Source of the DNA: Muribaculaceae bacterium
GTDB lineage: Bacteria > Bacteroidota > Bacteroidia > Bacteroidales > Muribaculaceae
Reading direction: 5' to 3'
NCBI GenBank assembly: GCA_017427945.1
Contig: JAFRRT010000015.1
Span: 1-49,747, forward strand
Length of the DNA: 49,747 nucleotides
The stretch's first letter is position 1; every line of letters begins with the position of its first letter. The position numbers were made by a program, and so were the translations under genes. The notes beneath the pieces were generated by a model. That model was not told the DNA's origin and made no database searches. It worked only from the letters and a program-made list of their open reading frames with translations. This document shows positions 26,145 through 35,107 of this stretch, in pieces.

Positions 26145-26666
26145 ATGGGAGAATACACCTATCGATATCCGCATCCTGCCGTGACGACCGACTGTGTCGT
26201 GTTCGGCTATGACGGGCTGCACCTCAACGTCCTGCTCATTGAGCGCGGTGGCGAGCCATACAAGGGCTGCTGGGCCTTCCCCGGCGGTTTCCTCAATATT
26301 GACGAGGACGCCCCCGACGGCGCCCGGCGCGAACTGCTTGAGGAAACCGGACTCCAGGTGACCAACATCGAGCAGCTTGGAGCCTTTGCCACGCCCGACC
26401 GCGACCCGCGCGAGCGTGTCATCTCCATCGCCTTCTTCACCCTCACGCGCATGCAACAGGTGCAGGGCGGCGACGACGCGGCAACGGCCCGCTGGTTCCC
26501 CATCAACCAGTTGCCGCCGTTGGCCTTCGACCACAAGCAGATGTTTGACATGGCGCTGCAGCGCCTCTCGGATTACCTCAAGCTCAAAACCGGCAATTTC
26601 TTCAGCAGCGACTTCTCCTACGAGGAAATCGACATGATCTATTTTGCCACCCTTACCGAGCGTTGA
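26145..26666 (+). CDS. NUDIX hydrolase
   Basis: The start is placed at 26145 (MGEYTYRYPHPAV). The in-frame ATG at 26085 would overlap the previous gene by 53 bases and add a sequence unlike any NUDIX N-terminus. The 173-residue protein has a perfect Nudix box from GFLNIDE through REL to LEETGL (pattern G-x5-E-x7-REUxEExGU), which binds Mg2+ and hydrolyses a nucleoside diphosphate linked to another group. LLIERGGEPYKGCWAFPGGF resembles ADP-ribose pyrophosphatase-type and sugar-operon NUDIX proteins. It is cytoplasmic and the last gene of a five-gene operon. The substrate is not determined by the box. Confidence 0.92.
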   Translation: MGEYTYRYPHPAVTTDCVVFGYDGLHLNVLLIERGGEPYKGCWAFPGGFLNIDEDAPDGARRELLEETGLQVTNIEQLGAFATPDRDPRERVISIAFFTLTRMQQVQGGDDAATARWFPINQLPPLAFDHKQMFDMALQRLSDYLKLKTGNFFSSDFSYEEIDMIYFATLTER

Positions 26667-26853
26667 CACCTCATCTTGGGCCTGAACCCCAAAACATAAA
26701 ACCCAAATCCTAAGGCCATACGCCTATAGCCTGATGACATAATCCACTTGTTAATTTCTGCTAAATCGCGGAGATTTTGGTTTATTTGTGTAAATCTTTG
26801 TTAAATTATGGCTGTTTTATGTCACAAAATTATGTTGTATAACATATTTGCAC

Positions 26854-26861
26854 TACTTTTG
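26854..26861 (+). promoter_or_regulatory. -7 box of the candidate small RNA
   Basis: TACTTTTG followed by CAG is a strong -7 box. No gene follows for 230 bases, but a terminator lies about 150 bases downstream. The -33 element is unclear. Confidence 0.6.
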
Positions 26862-26865
26862 CAGT

Positions 26866-27020
26866 GGTTTTTCATGGTAATAGTTTTTAAGGTTATGAAA
26901 ATCCAGATGCCGGGAGGCATTTGCTTTTTCGAGTAAAACAAATGTTTAAGGTTTATGTTAATGGTATTAGAAGGTTAATTAGTTAAGCAATCCCCGACGT
27001 GAGTCGAGGATTTTCTTTTT
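26866..27020 (+). ncRNA. Candidate structured small RNA of about 155 nt
   Basis: The unit is bounded by the -7 box at 26854-26861 and a Rho-independent terminator at 26989-27020, and no reading frame of useful length fits inside it. Visible structure includes a compact hairpin ATGCC-GGGA-GGCAT and an overlapping stem between CATTTG and CAAATG, so alternative pairings are possible. It could be a trans-acting small RNA, a 6S-like RNA or an attenuator-type leader. I cannot assign a family. The next gene has its own promoter after the terminator, which argues against a simple leader. Confidence 0.5.
26989..27020 (+). terminator. Terminator of the candidate small RNA
   Basis: AATCCCCGAC (26989-26998), loop GTGA and GTCGAGGATT (from 27003) pair with one mismatch, followed by TTCTTTTTT. 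Confidence 0.75.
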
Positions 27021-27029
27021 TATTACCCC

Positions 27030-27057
27030 TTGCTTTCAGATAATTCTTATACCTTTG
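27030..27057 (+). promoter_or_regulatory. Promoter of the DUF3298 gene pair
   Basis: TTG (27030-27032), a 17-base spacer and TACCTTTG (27050-27057), about 32 bases before the ATG at 27090. Confidence 0.65.
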
Positions 27058-27089
27058 CATCAACGTAACATCATCAACTATTAACGGCT

Positions 27090-27929
27090 ATGAACAAGAT
27101 TCTCATTTTTGTCCTCACGGCAGTGACCATCCTGTGCTCATGCAGCAACGGCAATAACAACGCAGACATGCTTGCCGACAACGACACCACCCTGTGCCAG
27201 TTCAGCAACATCAAGCTTAATAAGATGTACTCCTATTGCGACAAGGACGGTGACACCACCTACTTTGACAACACTTTTACCGCCCTTTGGCCCGAGATCA
27301 TCAATGGAAAGCCCTGCGACGAGTTGCAGCAGGCTCTGTTCAGGGCCATGACCGACAGCGCCGAACTCAATCAACTTGACATGGTCGCAGACTTTCTCCT
27401 CAATCCCGCCAGCTATACCGAGTGTGACATCAACCGCCTCACACCTGTCAAGGCCGTCAAGGCCGACGAGGGCAAGCTCTCGACCAGCGAGGTGAATGTC
27501 GTTATGGAAAGAATGACCGACCGCCTGCTCACTTATCGCCTATCCACCTACTCCTACATGGCCGGTGGAGCGCACGGCATCTACGCCAACAACTACGTCA
27601 CCTATGACCTTGACAGCTGCAAGGCTGTCACTCTGGCCGATGTCATCGCCGATACCACCCTGCTGCGTTCGACCATTCTCAAGTCCATCAAGCAGGCCTA
27701 CGACTACGGCACCGATGATCTGTTTATCCCCGACAATGGACTCCTGCCCCTGCCACGCGACTTCTTTATACAGGACCAAGTGCTGCACGCTGTCTATCAG
27801 GTCTATGAGATTGCAAGCTATGCCCAAGGTGCTATTGATGCTCCTATCTACCCCTATATGCTCAAGCCCGAGGAAATGAAGCGCCTCTTCACTCCCTATG
27901 GCCTACAGCTGATTGATTATGACTTCTAA
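27090..27929 (+). CDS. DUF3298/RsiV-type lipoprotein (paralogue A)
   Basis: This 279-residue protein has a signal sequence with Cys18 as probable lipid site (TILCSC). The C-terminal half has the DUF3298 hallmark AGGAHGIYANNYVTYDLDS followed by LADVIADTTLL, and a later HAVYQVYEIASYAQG segment. In RsiV, the anti-sigma factor of sigma-V, this domain binds lysozyme. Here there is no transmembrane anti-sigma part, so the protein is more likely a surface or periplasmic binding protein. The next gene is a homologue beginning 25 bases later. The inferred role, binding a host or cell-wall ligand, is speculative. Confidence 0.83.
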   Translation: MNKILIFVLTAVTILCSCSNGNNNADMLADNDTTLCQFSNIKLNKMYSYCDKDGDTTYFDNTFTALWPEIINGKPCDELQQALFRAMTDSAELNQLDMVADFLLNPASYTECDINRLTPVKAVKADEGKLSTSEVNVVMERMTDRLLTYRLSTYSYMAGGAHGIYANNYVTYDLDSCKAVTLADVIADTTLLRSTILKSIKQAYDYGTDDLFIPDNGLLPLPRDFFIQDQVLHAVYQVYEIASYAQGAIDAPIYPYMLKPEEMKRLFTPYGLQLIDYDF

Positions 27930-27954
27930 TCTTCAACCCAAAGCCTCACCACAA

Positions 27955-28791
27955 ATGAAAAAGATTTCCATCTTACTGACGATCATCGCGTTCCTGGCAT
28001 GGGCACGTCCCGCCATGGGACAAGAGTCAGACTACGGCAAAATGTGCCAGTTCGTTAACATCAACAAAACCGTCAAAGCCAAGATTGAAACAGGAGATGA
28101 GACCAGCTATCAACGCAACTCCGTTAAAGCCCTTTGGCCCGTAATGCTCAATGGCAAGGATTGTCCCAAGCTGCAAGAGACTATCTGCTACTGGATGGCG
28201 GACAAGAAGGGCACCACGAACATGAACACAGCCATCGAGGCTGCGCTCTATTCCGACTGCGAGGACAGGCCTTTTGGCGAAAGCGGGCCTTATCTTATTC
28301 TTGACGACTTTGACGAAGATGAAGTCTCCTCTAACATCTCGGTCAGCACGCTTGAACTCCAGAGTCTGGGCAACAGGTTTGTCCTTTACCATCTGCTTTT
28401 CAACAAATACTATGCAGGTGCCGCCCACGGCATGTATGTCCACTACTACATCACCTATGACACCCAGCGTGATCATGTCGTCACCCTCGAGGATATCCTT
28501 ATTGACCCGGAATTAATCCGCCCACACATCTTGAACTCTATCGAGCTCAAGTATCAATACACTAAAGATGACCTGTTCTTGCCCGAGGACAACATCCCCA
28601 ACGTCCCCGCTGTCTTCTACTTCGAAAGCGGTTTCCTGCATCTCGTCTATCAGGTCTATGAGATTGCAAGCTTCGCCCAAGGCATAATTGATGTGCCCTT
28701 ATTTTATCACTACAATGAGGATTATTACGATATCCTGACGCCTTATGGCAAAGAAATAATGAAGGAATCTTTCTCAGAAGATTTATACTAA
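27955..28791 (+). CDS. Secreted DUF3298/RsiV-type protein (paralogue B)
   Basis: The start is set at 27955 (MKKISILLTIIAFLAW), where a clear signal peptide begins. The longer in-frame option at 27913 would overlap the previous gene and place a polar stretch before the signal. The 278-residue protein repeats the plan of paralogue A: GKMCQFVNINK, ALWPVMLNGKDCPKLQ, YYAGAAHGMYVHYYITYDTQ and HLVYQVYEIASFAQGIID. The signal peptide appears to be of the non-lipid type (MGQ/ES), so the pair may include one anchored and one soluble protein. It is probably co-transcribed with paralogue A. The function is unknown. Confidence 0.83.
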   Translation: MKKISILLTIIAFLAWARPAMGQESDYGKMCQFVNINKTVKAKIETGDETSYQRNSVKALWPVMLNGKDCPKLQETICYWMADKKGTTNMNTAIEAALYSDCEDRPFGESGPYLILDDFDEDEVSSNISVSTLELQSLGNRFVLYHLLFNKYYAGAAHGMYVHYYITYDTQRDHVVTLEDILIDPELIRPHILNSIELKYQYTKDDLFLPEDNIPNVPAVFYFESGFLHLVYQVYEIASFAQGIIDVPLFYHYNEDYYDILTPYGKEIMKESFSEDLY

Positions 28792-28819
28792 TAAGCTGTT
28801 TCCCAAATAATTATATTTT

Positions 28820-28862
28820 GACAAAGATTTTTTTGGAAAAATTTTTCCAAAAGTTCTTTGTC
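28820..28862. repeat. 43-base near-perfect palindrome before tRNA-Asp
   Basis: The outer arms GACAAAGA and TCTTTGTC and the inner arms TTTTGGAAAA and TTTTTCCAAAA pair around a central A, with two mismatched positions between them. The right arm overlaps the TTTG of the tRNA promoter (28857-28860). It may be a terminator for the DUF3298 pair or an operator. Confidence 0.75.
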
Positions 28863-28887
28863 AATCCAAAATCTTGCAGTACCTTTG
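28857..28887 (+). promoter_or_regulatory. Promoter of tRNA-Asp
   Basis: TTTG (28857-28860), a 19-base spacer and TACCTTTG (28880-28887). The tRNA starts 43 bases after the -7 box. Confidence 0.7.
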
Positions 28888-28929
28888 CAGTCGCTTTGGA
28901 AAAGAAATGCTCCATAGCACTCACATGTT

Positions 28930-29003
28930 GGTGTGTTAGTTCAGTTGGTTAGAATACCTGCCTGTCACGCAGGGGGTCGCGTGTTCGAGTCACGTACACA
29001 CCG
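28930..29003 (+). tRNA. tRNA-Asp (GTC)
   Basis: A full 74-nt cloverleaf can be drawn. Acceptor arms are GGTGTGT (28930-28936) and ACACACC (28996-29002), with discriminator G at 29003. The D arm is GTTC/GAAT. The anticodon arm CCTGC-CTGTCAC-GCAGG gives anticodon GTC. The T arm is GCGTG-TTCGAGT-CACGT. The CCA end is not encoded; CA follows the discriminator. Confidence 0.95.
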
Positions 29004-29098
29004 CAGTGGAGAGAGGATTTGGGTAAGCGTGCTTCGGCAGCTTGCCCATTCTTTTTTGAACGATATAGCACCAAGCTATTGAATGCCGCGACACTTAA

Positions 29099-29181
29099 CC
29101 GTGCTTACGCACGGGAAATTATTCAAATTATTATAAAAATTTATATATATAATTTGTTAAATTTCCCGCCCGTTAGGGCGG
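29099..29181. repeat. Cluster of three adjoining inverted repeats
   Basis: CCGTGC-TTAC-GCACGG lies at 29099-29114. An AT-rich inverted repeat, CGGGAAATT (29112-29120) with AATTTCCCG (29160-29168), contains an inner CAAATTAT/ATAATTTG pair. CCGCCC-GTTA-GGGCGG lies at 29166-29181. The central repeat shares bases with both neighbours, so its folding competes with theirs. Confidence 0.7.
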
Positions 29182-29195
29182 TCCGATATTCCAGG

Positions 29196-29240
29196 CGCCG
29201 AGTGCGTCAAGCCCCCTAAAGCCTAACACCTAAAACCTTA
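29196..29240 (-). repeat. Reverse copy of the TTAGG/GACGCACTC element
   Basis: On the minus strand this reads GGTTTTAGGTGTTAGGCTTT, then AGGGGGCTTGACGCACTC, then GGCGC, followed by the hairpin at 29166-29181. The order (tract, motif, GC hairpin) is the same as at 270-407 on the plus strand. Confidence 0.6.
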
Positions 29241-29271
29241 CTTGAAAAAATTCGCGTAATTCGTAGTTTAA

Positions 29272-31488
<2,217 letters not shown>

Positions 31489-31598
31489 CTAAATTAATAA
31501 AAATGTTTCAATTTCCTGCCTTTTAGGGCGCTAATTATTTTCTGGCATCTTTAATGGCTCACTCACAACCTCCATTCCTCGCCCTTCACTCTTAACTC

Positions 31599-31640
31599 AA
31601 AAAGTACAGGCGACCCCCGCATCGCGGGAATCGCCTGACT
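31599..31640 (-). terminator. Terminator after the 505-residue secreted protein
   Basis: On the minus strand AGTCAGGCGATTCCCGC pairs with GCGGGGGTCGCCTGTACT around GAT, followed by TTTTTG. It lies 49 bases past the stop at 31689. Confidence 0.85.
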
Positions 31641-31688
31641 TTTCAATCCCTAAATGGGATATGTGTATGAACTAAACTCAGTGTTAGC

Positions 31689-33206
31689 TTACTTCATAAC
31701 CTTAACGGTCGAGGTGGTGCCGTCGGTGTAGGTCACAACCACGATGGTCATGCCGTTAGCCTGGCTCATCTCCTGACCAGCCATGTTGAAGTAGCGTACA
31801 CCAGCAACGTTCTGGCCGTTGATCAGCTCATCGATTGAGGTGGGAACCTTCTTGGGAACTAAGAAGGTGTAGGTGGTAACAGCACTAGCCTGGCAGGTCG
31901 GACCTTCGGTGGTGTAAGCAGTAACGGTTACATAGTAGTCCTCATCGCCGCGTACATAGCTGTAGTCACCGTTATAAACGAGCTGGCCATCGGTGTTGGG
32001 ATCGGGAGTTACGGTTACGGTAACAGCGGTCTCACCAACAGTCTCCTTGATAGTGGGAGCGTTAACCTCTTCCTTAGCCTTAGCGGGGATAGTGGTTTCT
32101 ACAGTTGCAGTGGTGGGCTTGTAGCCGGGAAGTTCGTTAGTTGCAACAACCTTGATTGTCTGCTCAGCATAGGTCTGAGGAATGTTGTCGCCACCAGTCC
32201 AAACCTGACCATCAACGTAGATTACATACTCAGTAGCATTGGTAACAACAACAGTTACACTACCATCTTCCTGAGTGTTGAAAGCAACAGTGGGCTCGGG
32301 TGAGCTGGGCTGAGCGATCTCAACCTGCTTCTCGGCCTTAACAGCTTCGCCTTCGAAGTGCTCGGTGTCACCAACAGCAACGTTCAAAACGATGTTGTAA
32401 ACGCCATAGTCGGGAGTCTGACCAAGTACGAGGGTAGCATTGCCTTCATTGTCCCAAGTTACGGTAACGGGCTGTTCGTTAACGGTAACGGTAACGACAG
32501 CAGCGGGGTCGTTAGCCTCGTAGTGCAGGGGAACATTGTAACCCTCAGCATCGCCGATAACAGCGGTAGCAACGAACGGGGTCTTCTCGGGCTCGGGAGG
32601 AGTTTGCTGGGTGAAGGTGATGTGGCAAACATGAGCCTCTGAATTATATTCCGGACCAGCCATGGGAATAACGTCAGCACGAGCGTCATTACCACTTGAG
32701 AAGTTAGAAGTAAGGGTAATCGTACCATCGAAGTTAGCCTTAGCGCCATCAACCACAGGCTTTACATAAATCTGGAAGAAGAGAAGGTCTTCATCAGCGG
32801 GTTCCCACTTAACGGCACCATACTGTACCCAACCATTACCATCGGGATTCCAGTAGCCATAAGTTGCACCAGTGAAGCCCATGAAGGCATAAACGTCACC
32901 AGCAAGGTTAGCCTCAGTGTTCAGGGTTTTAGTGGTACCCTTGTTGTTCTGGTAGGAAACTGAAAGACCGTTGGATTCGTCGGTTACGAAACCATCATCT
33001 TCGGGATCAGCTACCAAGTTGTCAGAATAAACGAGTTCGCAGCCATAGGCATTGAAAGCCACGTCAATGTGGCACATAACATCTACCAATACCGGCTGAT
33101 TGAGCTGTTCCTCGGTCAGTTCCACATCAGGAATGTAGAAATAGGTCTCGGCTGACACGACACCTGCCATGAGCAGCGCAGCAAGAGTAAATAAAAATTT
33201 CTTCAT
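31689..33206 (-). CDS. Large secreted beta-rich protein with sorting-type C-terminus
   Basis: This 505-residue exported protein has a signal peptide (about 1-19). An N-terminal beta domain (about 20-200) has cohesin-like or dockerin-partner-like features (hydrophobic strands, NAYGCELVYSD), but I cannot assign it. Two or three Ig/Big-like repeats rich in Thr and Val follow (about 210-430). The end (residues of about 455-505) reads GVRYFNMAGQEMSQANGMTI and closes in TDGTTSTVKVMK, which fits the C-terminal sorting domain of the type IX secretion system in Prevotella-like bacteria. So it is probably exported to the cell surface. A long leader of about 310 bases precedes it. Confidence 0.78.
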   Translation of the reverse strand: MKKFLFTLAALLMAGVVSAETYFYIPDVELTEEQLNQPVLVDVMCHIDVAFNAYGCELVYSDNLVADPEDDGFVTDESNGLSVSYQNNKGTTKTLNTEANLAGDVYAFMGFTGATYGYWNPDGNGWVQYGAVKWEPADEDLLFFQIYVKPVVDGAKANFDGTITLTSNFSSGNDARADVIPMAGPEYNSEAHVCHITFTQQTPPEPEKTPFVATAVIGDAEGYNVPLHYEANDPAAVVTVTVNEQPVTVTWDNEGNATLVLGQTPDYGVYNIVLNVAVGDTEHFEGEAVKAEKQVEIAQPSSPEPTVAFNTQEDGSVTVVVTNATEYVIYVDGQVWTGGDNIPQTYAEQTIKVVATNELPGYKPTTATVETTIPAKAKEEVNAPTIKETVGETAVTVTVTPDPNTDGQLVYNGDYSYVRGDEDYYVTVTAYTTEGPTCQASAVTTYTFLVPKKVPTSIDELINGQNVAGVRYFNMAGQEMSQANGMTIVVVTYTDGTTSTVKVMK

Positions 33207-33529
33207 AATTGAATAAAATTTAAATTGTTAATAAAAAATAAAGTTATTAATAAAACAAATAAAATTCTTTCACATTCAAGGTTTAAAACATTGTTGATTC
33301 ATCAAAGAGTTCCGGAATAACTGATTCGTCCGTATTGTCATTTTGTCACATCAAGAGAAATTGTCATATCGGCCATCCAACGGGGCTTTTTTCAACTATT
33401 CCAGCAAGTCAAGACTTGGTTAATCTGGAATTTAAGTCCCTCATCAAACAGCATTTACATTACAATTCCCTTAATTCTCATAATCTTTAGATTTCAATGA
33501 AATCATGCTTACTGGTTTATCTTGTCTCG

Positions 33530-33560
33530 CAAAGATACACTCATTTTTCTTACTGACAAA
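33530..33560 (-). promoter_or_regulatory. Promoter of the 505-residue secreted protein
   Basis: On the minus strand TTTG (33560-33557), a 19-base spacer and TATCTTTG (33537-33530), followed by C, form one of the best consensus matches in the window. It lies 324 bases upstream of the ATG. Confidence 0.7.
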
Positions 33561-33660
33561 ATAAATTCATCTTTTTTTTTCAAAAAAAACAACCACACGC
33601 ATGAGAGTCCCTTATTAGGACTCACAAATTGTTCCCCCAGAAACTCTCGTATAACTCAAA

Positions 33661-33682
33661 GCACTCCGAGTGCTCGGAGTGC
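33661..33682 (-). terminator. Terminator hairpin of the VTC/DUF4956 operon
   Basis: GCACTCCGA (33661-33669), loop GTGC and TCGGAGTGC (33674-33682) form a perfect 9-bp stem, 62 bases past the stop at 33744. TTTGAGTTAT follows on the minus strand. A second hairpin (GAGTCC/GGACTC, 33605-33623) comes next. Confidence 0.55.
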
Positions 33683-33743
33683 TCAGTAAACTAATAAATC
33701 ACATTAGGTCCCTTAAAGAGCCGACGGTGATACTCAAAGGACC

Positions 33744-35093
33744 TTAGTAAACCACCTCGAAGAGGCGCTTGTCGCTGTCATTGCGCGTAGTGTAGCCTTC
33801 TTTGACAGTGAGTGTGCCATCGACATCGATGGCCCTGCCGTTTAGTGAGCAGCTGTAGAACGATCCGCCGCTGATGGTGCAGTCGGTATCGCATTTCACG
33901 CCCTTAGGCTCCACCGTCTTTTGCGCTCCAGTGCACACCACATTCAGTTCACCTCCGCTGAACAGGAACGGCTCTGCCACATTGAGTCCCTTGGCATCAT
34001 CACCTGTGCACTTGATGTTGAGCGTGCCGCCGGTCATGGTGAGGTTACGGTCCGACTTGACACCTGCGCAGGTAGTGTAAACATCATTGCCCAGGCTGTC
34101 GGTCTCGTGGCGGGTAGCACCGCTGTTGAGGATGGTGATGCGACCGCCGGCAATCCACACAAGGCTGTCGCAGTTGATGCCCTTGGCTCCTTCGCCCGCA
34201 ATTTCCATATTGATAACGCCGCCCTTAATATAGACAAAGTCCTTGCCACGGATGCCGTGACCGCTGGTGCTGTTGAGATAGAGCTTGGTGCCGGGTCTAA
34301 CAAACACATAGTCGTCGCTCGACATGCAGTTCTTGCCCACGCTATAAACGTTGAGCGTACCCTTGCCGCTGACAAGTATCTGGCCCTCGCTGAAGACGGT
34401 TCCCTTTTGGTCCTCACCCTCGGTCATGACGTAGTTCTCACCGTCGCACAGCGTGTTGACAGTGCCCTCGTTCACAACAAGGTAGAACGACTTGCCGCAC
34501 TGGTTGTTAATGGCAGCACCCTGTGGGTTTGTGATGGACACACCGTTGAGCTGCAACTGGAATTTCCTGTCACAGTAGAACTTGAGAGAGCCATTGCCGG
34601 TCGAGCCTGTGACGACATATTTCACGCGCTTGGCAGCACTGGTGATGGTGACATGCGCACCATCGACCGAGGCCATGACAGTTGTGGGGTTGCCTGTCAC
34701 CGTCGCGGTCTCGCCGTCAAATGCTATATTCACCGTGGTGACCCATACCGTGTTCTCGACATAGTCTTCATAGTCCTCGTCATCCTCATCATCGGTGAAA
34801 CTCTCGGTGCCCTCGTCCAGAGCGCTAAAGTCCAGTTCAATATTCTTGGGTTTAAGGGTGTTGCCACCGCCCAGGATGATGTCGATGATGGCATTGATGT
34901 CGGCAATGTTCACCTCGTCGTCGCCGTTCACGTCGGCCGTGGTGGAGCTATTGCCGCCCAAGATGACATCTATGATGGCATTGACATCGGCGATGTTCAC
35001 CTCACCATCGGTATTCACGTCTCCTGTCACCGCCATCGCCTGGCTAAAAGCGAGCAATGCAGTGAGCGCAGCAAGTATAATATACTTTTTCAT
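33744..35093 (-). CDS. Dockerin-repeat protein with Cthe_2159-type beta-helix
   Basis: This 449-residue exported protein has a signal peptide (about 1-21). Two dockerin type I half repeats follow: GDVNTDGEVNIADVNAIIDV (about 24-43) and DVNGDDEVNIADINAIID (about 54-71). After a linker rich in Asp and Glu (about 85-108) comes a right-handed parallel beta-helix of the Cthe_2159 carbohydrate-binding family (about 115-449), with GAAINNQCGKSFYLVVNEGT, ISGKGTLNVYS-like turns and HGIRGKDFVYIKGG. Known members bind polygalacturonate or cellulose and calcium. It is the last gene of a five-gene operon, 14 bases after a homologous lipoprotein gene. Having the dockerin at the N-terminus is less common than the C-terminal position. 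Confidence 0.87.
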   Translation of the reverse strand: MKKYIILAALTALLAFSQAMAVTGDVNTDGEVNIADVNAIIDVILGGNSSTTADVNGDDEVNIADINAIIDIILGGGNTLKPKNIELDFSALDEGTESFTDDEDDEDYEDYVENTVWVTTVNIAFDGETATVTGNPTTVMASVDGAHVTITSAAKRVKYVVTGSTGNGSLKFYCDRKFQLQLNGVSITNPQGAAINNQCGKSFYLVVNEGTVNTLCDGENYVMTEGEDQKGTVFSEGQILVSGKGTLNVYSVGKNCMSSDDYVFVRPGTKLYLNSTSGHGIRGKDFVYIKGGVINMEIAGEGAKGINCDSLVWIAGGRITILNSGATRHETDSLGNDVYTTCAGVKSDRNLTMTGGTLNIKCTGDDAKGLNVAEPFLFSGGELNVVCTGAQKTVEPKGVKCDTDCTISGGSFYSCSLNGRAIDVDGTLTVKEGYTTRNDSDKRLFEVVY

Positions 35094-35107
35094 AATTCTT
35101 GTTTGGG

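Larger units (their letters stand above)
26667..27089. other. Intergenic region with repeat tract and small RNA
   Basis: No protein gene is visible in these 423 bases. A degenerate TTAGG-type tract (minus strand) lies at about 26690-26735. An AT-rich stretch at about 26740-26850 precedes a strong promoter at 26854, a likely small RNA (26866-27020) and the promoter of the next gene at 27030-27057. Confidence 0.65.
28792..29271. other. Intergenic region with tRNA and several inverted repeats
   Basis: This 480-base region holds a 43-base palindrome (28820-28862), the promoter and gene of tRNA-Asp, three side-by-side hairpins in 29099-29181, and a reverse copy of the TTAGG/GACGCACTC element (29196-29240). 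No protein gene is credible here. A 66-codon frame from 29019 runs through the hairpins and is rejected. Confidence 0.65.
33207..33743. other. Intergenic region with long leader and terminator hairpins
   Basis: No gene is visible in these 537 bases. The promoter at 33530-33560 (minus) leaves a leader of about 310 bases before the ATG at 33206. Terminator-like hairpins for the downstream-facing operon lie at 33605-33623 and 33661-33682, and a longer AGGTCC/GGACCT pairing spans about 33696-33743. The leader is AT-rich with no strong hairpin that I can see. Confidence 0.6.

Noticed and set aside
29019-29219. A 66-codon frame after tRNA-Asp
   Set aside because: It runs through three hairpins and a repeat element, and its composition is unlike a protein.
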